Assembly (NCBI GenBank): GCA_964473525.1
Contig: CAYYPK010000005.1
Location: 124,001 to 188,000 of the forward strand
DNA length: 64,000 nucleotides
Source of the DNA: GCA-2687025 sp964473525
Lineage (GTDB): Bacteria > Poribacteria > WGA-4E > GCA-2687025
Direction of reading: 5' to 3'
Every line of letters begins with the position of its first letter. The stretch's first letter is position 1. The notes under the pieces were generated by a model. That model had not been told where the DNA came from and made no database searches. It worked only from the letters and a program-made list of their open reading frames with translations. The translations under genes were made by a program, and so were the position numbers. Positions 41,730-50,529 of this stretch are shown here, in pieces.

Positions 41730-44284
41730 TTGGCCAACTGGGCGCGCGCGGCGCTGTGTCTGGCGATGGCGTGCGTGGGCGTGGCGTGGCCCGGCGACGA
41801 TCTGTCGCCACCCATTGGCGCGCCACCCAACTCCGAGCAGGCCCCGGCAGGCGTTCCCGGGTCGGACCCTCCCGCCCGCCTCGGTATCGGCTTCGTGCCG
41901 GGGCAGCCGCTTGAAGGGCCTGGGATCGCGTACGCAATCGCGGAACGCGACGGTACGACGGACATTGCCACGATACGCGTCGACGGCTCCAATCGCTTCA
42001 TCGTCGTCGACCACCCGGCAACCGACACCGAGCCGGTCTGGTCGCCGGGAGGCACGGTAATCGCGTTCGTGTCCGACAGGTCCGGCACGCCTGAGATATA
42101 CCTCGTTGATCCCGACGGGTCGAATCTTCGGCAGGTGACATTTGGCGAGTCGGTCTGGCGCCCTCGCTGGAATCCGCGAGGTCAGGGAATCCTCTATCGC
42201 GCACACGGCGAGGCGTTGCGCGTCGTGGACGTCGCCACAGGCGGCGTGCGCCAATTGGCCGTGAGCGCCCGTGGATTCGCGTGGTCACCAGACGGTACCC
42301 GGGTGGCGTACACGGTCGACGTGTCCAGCGGCCGCGAATTCAGCGCTGGCGCCATACGGATCGTCGATGAGGGCGGGGCGCACACAGCCGAGCTGCTGCG
42401 CACGAAGGAGCTGGGCTATCCCGAGTCCAGGTCCCTGACTACTCCAGTCTGGGAGCCAGACATGCGGGTCATCCTCCATGGTGAGCTGCTTGGTTTCGCC
42501 GATCCGGGCCATGTAGGTCGTGGATACAGGATGTCTGTCCAGGGCGCCGACCTTCAACAGAACCTGTCGAACGCCGTGCCACTGTCGATGGCTCCAGACG
42601 GCTCCCGCCTGATCTACGCGATTCCCTCGTTCGCGCCAGGCTTTCAGAGCGTGGTGCGCCTGCTCGACATGGCGACTGGCGAAGCCACGCCATTCGGCAT
42701 CTGGGGCAGCAGTCGTTACGACTGGACTGCGGATGGCGCCGCCGTGGTCTACTCGGAGAGGGGCGGGATCTTCGTCCTCGACGGCGCCTCCGGCGCGACG
42801 TCGGAAGTCGTTCGCAGAGATGGATCCCACCCCTCGTGGCGGCCGCCGCCTTCCCTGCTGCCCGAGCCGCTGCCCGTGCTCGCCATTGAGAGCCCTGACG
42901 TTGGCGAGGATCTCTCGTCTGACACGACGACCGTCGAACTGCGCATTCGCGCCAAGTATTACGACGGCCCTTGGCAGTGGTCGCTAGACGCGGCGTTCGG
43001 CTCTGGGGGTCAAGGAGGCGGCCATCAAGTGGCAGGCGGCACGGTGGCGCGGATCGGTGGGCTACGTCCCGGTGCCTGGTACACGGCGCACATCGCGCCC
43101 GTTGACGGTACAGGAGCGCTGCTCGAACCCGTCTTCCCGGTGTCTCGGACGTTCCGCGTTGCGGCGTCCGAACCCACCAGCGCGTTGGCGAATACCCTCA
43201 TCGCCTACGTCGACGCCGAGGACGGCGAGATATACGTGACCGCTCCCGACGATCCGGTTCGACGCCGCGTCACGACGGACGGCGCAGAGAAGCGCGGGGT
43301 CAGTTGGTCGCCGGATGGAACGCGACTCGCCTACGCGTCCAGCATGAGTGGCACGTTCGATCTGTGGACTATCGACAGCGACGGCGGAGGACGCGCGCGC
43401 GTCACGCGGCATCCCTCCAATGAGGTCGATCCTGCGTGGTCGCCAGATGGCACGCGCCTCGCGTTCACGTTGGAGGACGATTACAGGAGGAATGTCTACG
43501 TCGTGGCCTTGGACGGCTCGGCCATGGCCGCGTTAACGACGACCTGGGACATGGGCTACACCCCGTCGTGGTCACCGGACGGATCTCGAGTAGCGTTCGC
43601 CCTTGCGGACGGCACAGGCGTCGGGATCGTGGCGCCAGGCAGCCTAGAGCTGACGACCCTCCCTGACGTGCGGTCGAGACTTGTGCGCTGGTCGCCGTTG
43701 GGCGGCCCGCTGCTCATAGTGCGCAACGTGAGCCCGCGTCCCTACGACTTCCCCAGGTACGCTCTCCACACGGTCGACCTCGACGGCAGACACGCGCTCC
43801 CACTGCCCACGCAGATCGACGCAACCGGACTTGCCTGGTCGCCGGACGGATCCATGATCGCCATCGAGGATCCTCGGGGCGGCATCTACTGGCGCTCGCC
43901 GACGGCACGGACAGGCGGCCGCTTCGGGGCGCCGCCGAGGGCGCCCGCCAACCTGCGTGGTCGCCCGTGCCATCCCCACAAGTTGACATCCAGGAGCCGC
44001 CGTCAGCGACGCGGGCGCTCCCGAACTACCCTAACCCGTTCGCGGGCGCTACCACCCTCCCTTACGAACTCCACGAAGCAGCCGACGTGTCCATCGCCAT
44101 CTTCGCGACAGATGGGGCGCTCGTGCGGACCATGGTCGTGGGCCGCCGTGAGCCAGGCCGATACGCTGAAGCGTGGGATGGGCGCAACGCCGCCGGCGAA
44201 CCCGTGGCAAGTGGCGTGTACGTGTGGCGACTTCTGGCGGGTTCGCGCCAACGCGCCCGTAGAATGACCGTCGCGCGACGTTGA
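41730..44284 (+). pseudogene. Secreted PD40/TolB-type propeller protein with FlgD-like C-terminus, frameshifted
   Basis: An exoprotein of about 850 residues: an N-terminal signal peptide (WARAALCLAMACVGVAW), a first propeller of PD40 repeats (EPVWSPGGTVIAFVSDRSG, PEIYLVDPDGS), a middle fibronectin-like domain, a second propeller (VSWSPDGTRLAYASSMSGTF) and a sorting domain. The frame breaks at about 43889 (TACTGG; one C more restores LALADGTDRRPL). The true end, RALPNYPNPFAG ... GVYVWRLLAG, is in the next frame and stops at 44284; as read, a spurious tail of about 120 residues runs to 44267. Start is the TTG at 41730 with AGGAG before it. Confidence 0.8.
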
Positions 44285-44416
44285 CGCGGCTGCCCAACCC
44301 AACGCCACCCGTTCTGTGCGGTCGGTGTGGCCAGGTGCGCAACACCAGCATTCTGCTGAGAAGCGCGCCCGACCCACGGCGGCACGGCGGCACGGCGCGC
44401 GTCGGACAATCCCATA

Positions 44417-44501
44417 TGATTTGCGCCGCGTGTCGTACGGCGCTAGCCTCACGGTGGTGACCGGTCTCCGCCATATCCATCACGCCATGTAGGGGCGCCG
44501 C
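44417..44501 (+). promoter_or_regulatory. Conserved leader of exoprotein gene 2
   Basis: This matches the 41648-41729 block: TGATTTGCGC, GCTAGCCTCACGGTGG, CGCCATATCCATCACGCC and ATGTAGGGG. A possible -10, TATGAT, lies at 44415-44420 at its left edge. The preceding 130 bases (44285-44414) hold a GGCGGCAC microrepeat and nothing else recognisable. Confidence 0.45.
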
Positions 44502-47126
44502 TTGAGGCATCACGCGCGTGCAGCGTTCGGCCTATTGCTGCTGATGGCAACCATCGGCGCCGCTTGGGTCAAGGCGTCAGAGGGGCCCGGCGCCGCCTCC
44601 GTAGCCGCGCCCCCGCTCCTGGGCGTTGGCGTCATCGAAGCTCCGGGGTTGCCGCTGGAAGGGCCTGGCATCGCGTACGCCATCACACTCCCCGACGGCA
44701 CGTCCGACGTAGCCACGATGCACGCCGACGGCTCCAACCGCTTCGTCGTTGTCGACCACCCGGCGAACGACACCGAGCCCGTCTGGTCGCCAGGAGGACA
44801 GGTGATCACGTTCGTGTCGGACAGGTCTGGCACGGCGGACATCTACCTCGTGGACCCCGACGGGTCCAACCTTCAGCAGGTGACGTTCGGCGAATCCGCG
44901 GCTCACCCGCGCTGGAACCCACGCGGCGTCAGTATTGCCTATATTGGAAGGGGCGGGTCGCTACGGGTTGCCGATCCGGGCGCGGGCGCGATCACCCCGC
45001 TGCCGCCCGTGGGTGTGTCCGGGTTCGACTGGTCGCCGGACGGCACGCGGATCGCCTACCACACCGGGCCGCGCCGCAGCTACCCGACGAGCGCGCACGG
45101 CATACACGTGGTGGATGAGGACGGGGCGAACGATTTCCTTCTCGCCCACGTGCCACCCGCTCATTTCCCCGAGCGCCTCGCTGTCTCCTCGCCCCTGTGG
45201 GAGCCAGACGCGCGGTTCATCCGGTACGCCCTCCTTACGGGCTTTGGTGACGGGGGGATCGAAACGTCACGGCAGCAGCGCGTGTCGGTCCAGGGGTTCG
45301 TGCCTCCGTCCCCCTGGGTCGGTAGGGTTCCGCTGGCAATGTCGCCGGACGGATCTCGCACGGTGGCCGGCTCACCGACACTGGATCCCAGCTTCCCACC
45401 GCAGCTGTACATCATGGACGCGGACGGGGGGTCGCTACGGCTAGGCGGGACCTCCCTCGACACGATCATGTTCTCTCGCTTCGCCTGGTCTCCGGACGGG
45501 TCGCACGTCGTCTATGATGATCAGGGCCGCATTCTTGTGGTAGACGCCGACGCCGGGTCGGTCGCTGAGATCGGGCCGCCGCGCGCCGCGCACCCGTCGT
45601 GGCGGCCGCCCCCTTCCTTACCGCCTCGCCCTCTGCCATCAATCGTCGTGGAGGAGCCAGCCGTTGGAGCGATCCTGCCTGCGGACAGCACGCATGTGGA
45701 CATCCGCGTCCAGTCGAAGCACTACGACGGCCCTTGGCAGTGGTCCCTCAACAGGCCGTTCCCCGCCCAGGGGATGGGTGGCGGCGTACACGTGGCACGT
45801 GGAGCGTCGGCTCGCGTCGAGGGGTTGCGCGCCGGAGCGTGGCACACGGTGTACGTTGCGCCCGTCGACGCTGACGGGACCCTCATCGAGCCCGTGTTCC
45901 GCATGTTCCGCCGGTTCCGTCTCGCGCCGCCCGGTCCATCGCCCAGCCTGAGCGACACGCTGATTGCCTTCATCAACTCCGTGGACGGAGAGATTCGAGT
46001 TGCGCCTCCGACCGGGGGTACGCGTCAGGTGACGGACGACGGCGGGCAGAAGCGGGGCATCTGCTGGTCTCCCGACGGGCTGCGGATCGCGTATTCATCC
46101 AACGCGGGTGGGACGTTCGACATCTGGACGACGGGCCGCGACGGCGCGCCGGAACAGGTGACCGACTACCGAGGAGATGAGACCTACCCGTCGTGGTCCC
46201 CGGATGGGACGGCTATCGCCTACGGGTCGCGGGTGGGCGATGTCCGGCGGGTGTACACCGTGGACCTCGCCACCTCGACCGCGGTCGCGCTGACGAGCGA
46301 AGGCGCCATCGCCGCCGCCCCGTCGTGGTCCCCGGACGGGTCACGCATGGCTGTGTCCCTCAGCGATTGGTCCCGCAATAACTGGAATGACCTGGGCATA
46401 CTCACCCTCAACACGGGCGAGCTGCTGGCCTTTCCTGGCGTGGGCGCACGGCAGGCTCAGTGGTCTCCTATCGGCGGCCCGCTCCTCGTGCAGCGGGATG
46501 TTGACACGCACCCCTATGGCGACCCGGTCTTCGTCCTGCACACGGTGGATCCTGACGGCGAGCATGCCTTGCCGCTGCCAACGCACATCCGGGCCAACGG
46601 TCATAGCTGGTCGCCAGACGGGTCGATGATCGCGTTCCAGGGGCCGGGAAGAGGGATATCGTTGGCGTTGGCGGACGGCACGGATATACGCCCGCTGCCG
46701 AAGGCATCGCCGAACGCGTACTCACCGGCTTGGTCGCCCGTGCCATCTCCAGGGGGCATCGCGGAGGACGTGGAGGAGGAAGCGGAGGAAGACGTGGCAC
46801 AGGAAGGCGGAACAGACGACCACGAACCAGAGGAGCCGCCGCCGCCAGCGACACGCGCGCTCCCCAACTACCCCAATCCGTTCCTGACGCGGACCAATCT
46901 CCCGTACGAACTCCACGAGGCAGCGGACGTGTCTATACGCATCTTTGCCATGGACGGCTCGCCAGTGCGGGCGATCCGCGTGGGACAACGCGAGCCAGGG
47001 CGATACATCGAGCGATGGGACGGCCGCAACGCCGCGGGAGAACCCGTGTCCAGCGGCGTGTACATATGGCGACTTCGCGTCGGGAACAGGCATACCGGCC
47101 GCCGCCTGATCGTGGGGAGGCGTTAG
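44502..47126 (+). CDS. Secreted PD40/TolB-type propeller protein with FlgD-like sorting domain
   Basis: An 874-residue paralogue of the previous gene. Signal peptide (AFGLLLLMATIGAAWVKA), PD40 propeller repeats (EPVWSPGGQVITFVSDRSGT, DIYLVDPDGS, FDWSPDGTRIAY), a central domain, a second propeller (RGICWSPDGLRIAYSSNAGG), an acidic linker (AEDVEEEAEEDVAQE) and a FlgD_ig-like C-terminal domain (RALPNYPNPFLTRTNLPYEL ... GVYIWRLRVG). The C-terminus is the type that directs surface or secreted proteins in Poribacteria and related phyla. Its role is probably extracellular binding or display. TTG start with TAGGGGCG before it. Gene 3 begins six bases after its stop. Confidence 0.85.
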   Translation: MRHHARAAFGLLLLMATIGAAWVKASEGPGAASVAAPPLLGVGVIEAPGLPLEGPGIAYAITLPDGTSDVATMHADGSNRFVVVDHPANDTEPVWSPGGQVITFVSDRSGTADIYLVDPDGSNLQQVTFGESAAHPRWNPRGVSIAYIGRGGSLRVADPGAGAITPLPPVGVSGFDWSPDGTRIAYHTGPRRSYPTSAHGIHVVDEDGANDFLLAHVPPAHFPERLAVSSPLWEPDARFIRYALLTGFGDGGIETSRQQRVSVQGFVPPSPWVGRVPLAMSPDGSRTVAGSPTLDPSFPPQLYIMDADGGSLRLGGTSLDTIMFSRFAWSPDGSHVVYDDQGRILVVDADAGSVAEIGPPRAAHPSWRPPPSLPPRPLPSIVVEEPAVGAILPADSTHVDIRVQSKHYDGPWQWSLNRPFPAQGMGGGVHVARGASARVEGLRAGAWHTVYVAPVDADGTLIEPVFRMFRRFRLAPPGPSPSLSDTLIAFINSVDGEIRVAPPTGGTRQVTDDGGQKRGICWSPDGLRIAYSSNAGGTFDIWTTGRDGAPEQVTDYRGDETYPSWSPDGTAIAYGSRVGDVRRVYTVDLATSTAVALTSEGAIAAAPSWSPDGSRMAVSLSDWSRNNWNDLGILTLNTGELLAFPGVGARQAQWSPIGGPLLVQRDVDTHPYGDPVFVLHTVDPDGEHALPLPTHIRANGHSWSPDGSMIAFQGPGRGISLALADGTDIRPLPKASPNAYSPAWSPVPSPGGIAEDVEEEAEEDVAQEGGTDDHEPEEPPPPATRALPNYPNPFLTRTNLPYELHEAADVSIRIFAMDGSPVRAIRVGQREPGRYIERWDGRNAAGEPVSSGVYIWRLRVGNRHTGRRLIVGRR

Positions 47127-47132
47127 AGCGAC

Positions 47133-50100
47133 ATGCACACCGGCCTCGCGACCCGTATCGCCATCGGAGCCGCAGTCCTTCTCCTCGCCACACGCGCGCA
47201 CGCCCTCGTGTGGGAGGCCATCCCCACGCCCGCCTCGCTGGGCGAGCGGCGCGCCGTGGCGGCGATGACAGCCACAAGCCGGTCGATCGTGGTCTCCGTC
47301 AGAGGGGAGGGTGTCTATCGCTCTGCCGACGACGGAGCGACCTGGATCCAGGCTGACCCCGTCGTCACCGGTGACTCTGTCATCTCACTCCTGGCGGCCG
47401 ATGGGGTCATCCTTGCTGGCCGCGACGAAGGCGAGGTGCTGCGATCTGCTGACGGCGGAGCGACGTGGCAGCCGCTAGCCGGCAGTCCCACGGGGATACC
47501 TCGGCTCCGCCAGATCGGGCGTGCGATATACGCCGTCGGCGGTCACGTGTGGTCGACGCGCGATCTCGGCGACAGTTGGCGCGTGGAGTACGTCCCAACG
47601 CATTACATGACGGCCCGTGACGTGGACATCCACGCCGGCTCCCTGGTCGTCGGGTCGGACTCCGGCGTGAGTCGAGAGGGGGTCGCCGGAGGCAACTGGA
47701 CACGGTCGGCGGCGGCGATGGGTTTGGGCGAACTGGCTCGGGTGCGCACCGTGCTGTACGCTGGGCCGGGGTGGAACCTGCAAACCCAGACCTACGGGCT
47801 GCACCGTTCGACCGACGGTGGTATGTCTTGGTCTAGCGCCGGCGCCGACAGCGTCGGCCTCGCTTTCGATGCGCTTATGGCGCACGGTTCGGCGCTATAT
47901 GTGGCGTCCAGGGAGGGCCGCGGTGAGACGTCAGGCGGCGTGAGGGTATCGCGAGACGGCGGCGAGACGTGGACCCGCGAGAAGGGGCCGGGGGCGCCCG
48001 CCGAGGCGGACCGGCTGTATCTCATCGGCGAAGATCTGTACGCGCACAGCTCCACCGGTCTCGCGCAAGACAACAGCCTGTTCAGGGCGCATCTGGGCCC
48101 TCCCGCGTTCGCGCCGCAACTCACTGTCGTGCAGCCTGTGGCAGGAGCGCGGCTCCGTGGCGACGGGTCCGACACGGTCGTCGTGCGGATGCACAACCAC
48201 TCGGGAGGCTGGCGTTGGCGGCTCCACAGCGCGGTCGCAGCGCCAGGCGAGAGCTGGAAACCTGGCTCGGAGGACGGAACGGCTCGGTTGGGGCCGCTGC
48301 CGCCTGGCGCGGATTACGCGTTCGAGGTCGAGCTCGTGGACCGCGTTGGAGACCCGCTGAGTCCACCGGTGGCGCGGCGTGTGGAGACACGTGTGGCGCT
48401 CGGCGGCGCGATAGCTGCGACGGACACCCGCATCGCCTTTGTGTCCGACAGATCTGGTGACCGCGACATCTACACGGTCGCCCCTGACGGCACACGGCTA
48501 ATGAACCTGACCCAGCACCGAGCCGAAGACCACGAGCCCGCTTGGTCGCCCGACGGCCTGAGGATCGCGTTCGTGTCGGACCGTGACGGGACGGAAGCCC
48601 TCTACGCGATGGACGCGGACGGGTCGAACATTGAGCGTCTGACCGCTGGCGGCTCGAACCTGACGCACGTGCGGTGGTCCCCGTCGGGATCGCAGATCGC
48701 GTTCCTGTCTCGCGCCCAGGCATATGACCCCACCAGGATCTCGCTGCTGGATGTGGTGACGGGAACGCGCAGCGAGCTGGGTTCCGGCTTCGGCTTCGCC
48801 TGGTCCCCGGACGCGACGCGGATCGCCCTGGCGTATTCGCGGCGACCGGACGGCCTGCGTGGCTCCGGCGTGGCCGTTGCTCGGTTGGATGGGAGCCGGC
48901 CCGCTGTCATATGGGAACAGGGGATCGGTCCCGCGGCGAGCCCGTACATCTTCACGCCGCCAGTGTGGTTGCGCGACGGCTCGCGAGTCCTCTTCGTTAG
49001 CTACAGCCTCACTTTCCACGGCAAAGTGATCTATGCGAAGGGGTTTGCTGTCAGTCCTGACGGACTACGCATCGCCGAGTGGGCAGGTGGCGCGCCGGTG
49101 GCCGTCTCACCGGATGGCGCGCTGGTCATTACCAGGTCACGTTCTCGGGAGCGGCTCTTCGATACCTTCAATACCACTTCCGCAGACGGGATGTGGCACG
49201 CGTCCCTCGGCTTCACGCATGGGACTCGGATCCCATCGTGGGCGCCTGACAGTTCGGCGATTGCGCGCGAGGACATTCGCGACATCTACATCCTCACGCC
49301 CGACGGACGTATGCGGACGCGGCTGACGTGGGAGGGAGGAGGGCAACCCGCGTGGCAGCCCTTCCCGGATCGATCCGTGGTCACAGACGTCACGACCCGG
49401 CAGACGCCGGAGGACGGGCTCGCGCTGCCCCAGGGCATCAGCCTGCTCCGCGTGAACGCTCCACTCGACTCCCTTTCCGCCGGCGGCTGGGAGGCGGCAG
49501 CGAACGAGGAAAGCATCACCGCTGCCAGTTTGATCGCGCTGGGCGCCACGCTGTGTCTCCCCCATCCCAACGAAGGCGCAGCGGGCGTGGTTGGGGAACG
49601 GGGCGTCGTGCTCCACGGTCAGGACTTCCCGCTGGCGGCCCCGGGCGAGTACATCGTGAACTTCCCACAGGCGGTCACGCTCAACGCGCCCAATGCCGGG
49701 CTGTCCGCCCCCGCGCTGGGCGCCGGCCCGCGTCTATCGGACGGGGCCCCCGCGCCGTGGGCGTTCGTTGTGGTACCTAAGCGACGTGGCGATGCACATC
49801 TCCCAGAGGGAGCTCGATTCACGATAGTCAGTTCGGCCAGTGGCGCGCAGGCGCGCGTCGATGCGGCGGCCCAGCCGACGCCAGTGTCGCTCGTTGACGC
49901 TCGACAACGGCCTGTCGTGCGTCTGGGTTCATCCGTACGCGTGGCCGTCTCGACCGCGGACGGCTACGGCCTGGGTCCGGTCACCGAGTACGCGGTCACC
50001 GAGGCGGATATCGCGCGCGCGTTCGCCGTTGTCGAGGTGACTCCGAGTACCACAGGCACGCGGCCCCTGCCGAACTACCCGAACCCCTTCAATCCTGAGA

Positions 50101-50345
50101 CGTGGCTGCCCTTCGAGCTATTCGACGCCGCGGACGTGGCGATCACGATCTACGACGCGCGCGGACGAGTGGTCCGCACGCTGAGCCTCGGGCGCCGTCC
50201 CGCTGGATTCCACGTGACGCGACGCGACGCCGCGCATTGGGACGGTCGAAACGAACGGGGAGAGGCGGTGTCGAGCGGCGTCTACTACTACGAGTGGGTC
50301 GCCGGAGAGACGCGCCGCGTGCGACGGATGGTCGTTGCGCGCTAG
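47133..50345 (+). CDS. Large secreted BNR/PD40 propeller protein with FlgD-like sorting domain
   Basis: A 1070-residue exoprotein. Signal peptide (GLATRIAIGAAVLLLATRAHA), then sortilin/BNR-type repeats (GVYRSADDGATW, EVLRSADGGATW, WSTRDLGDSW, RVSRDGGETW) in residues 30-310, a fibronectin-like linker, PD40 repeats (TRIAFVSDRSGDRDIY, EPAWSPDGLRIAF) to about residue 745, a further beta-rich module, and the C-terminal sorting domain (RPLPNYPNPFNPETWLPFEL ... SSGVYYYEWVAGETRRV). It shares the PD40 and C-terminal parts with the two genes upstream and probably their transcript. The 184 bases after it contain a remnant of an ECF sigma gene. Confidence 0.85.
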   Translation: MHTGLATRIAIGAAVLLLATRAHALVWEAIPTPASLGERRAVAAMTATSRSIVVSVRGEGVYRSADDGATWIQADPVVTGDSVISLLAADGVILAGRDEGEVLRSADGGATWQPLAGSPTGIPRLRQIGRAIYAVGGHVWSTRDLGDSWRVEYVPTHYMTARDVDIHAGSLVVGSDSGVSREGVAGGNWTRSAAAMGLGELARVRTVLYAGPGWNLQTQTYGLHRSTDGGMSWSSAGADSVGLAFDALMAHGSALYVASREGRGETSGGVRVSRDGGETWTREKGPGAPAEADRLYLIGEDLYAHSSTGLAQDNSLFRAHLGPPAFAPQLTVVQPVAGARLRGDGSDTVVVRMHNHSGGWRWRLHSAVAAPGESWKPGSEDGTARLGPLPPGADYAFEVELVDRVGDPLSPPVARRVETRVALGGAIAATDTRIAFVSDRSGDRDIYTVAPDGTRLMNLTQHRAEDHEPAWSPDGLRIAFVSDRDGTEALYAMDADGSNIERLTAGGSNLTHVRWSPSGSQIAFLSRAQAYDPTRISLLDVVTGTRSELGSGFGFAWSPDATRIALAYSRRPDGLRGSGVAVARLDGSRPAVIWEQGIGPAASPYIFTPPVWLRDGSRVLFVSYSLTFHGKVIYAKGFAVSPDGLRIAEWAGGAPVAVSPDGALVITRSRSRERLFDTFNTTSADGMWHASLGFTHGTRIPSWAPDSSAIAREDIRDIYILTPDGRMRTRLTWEGGGQPAWQPFPDRSVVTDVTTRQTPEDGLALPQGISLLRVNAPLDSLSAGGWEAAANEESITAASLIALGATLCLPHPNEGAAGVVGERGVVLHGQDFPLAAPGEYIVNFPQAVTLNAPNAGLSAPALGAGPRLSDGAPAPWAFVVVPKRRGDAHLPEGARFTIVSSASGAQARVDAAAQPTPVSLVDARQRPVVRLGSSVRVAVSTADGYGLGPVTEYAVTEADIARAFAVVEVTPSTTGTRPLPNYPNPFNPETWLPFELFDAADVAITIYDARGRVVRTLSLGRRPAGFHVTRRDAAHWDGRNERGEAVSSGVYYYEWVAGETRRVRRMVVAR

Positions 50346-50396
50346 CAGGAGACGGTTCAGGCTCCACCCATCGCTGGACGGCGCCCGTCGTGGTGG

Positions 50397-50480
50397 AGCA
50401 GCGCGGTCGTTCTCTAGCGCTGTGTCCAGCTGCGCAACGCCATGGCGACTGGCGTCGCTTGCGCGACAACACTGCGGCCT
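50397..50480 (-). pseudogene. Remnant of an ECF sigma-factor gene
   Basis: GCAGCGCGGTCGTTCT and the following 60 or so bases match the interior of the ECF sigma gene at 53509-53585 (for example GCTGTGTC, CTGCGCA and GGCGTCGC blocks in the same order). The segment is on the minus strand and lies between exoprotein gene 3 and the histidine kinase. The flanking spacer (50346-50396) also matches 53165-53215. The 3' region of the sigma gene is missing here. Confidence 0.65.
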
Positions 50481-50529
50481 TGGCCCGCCGCCCAACCGGG
50501 GCTGTCCCTCGTCGCGCGGTCCTGCGACG

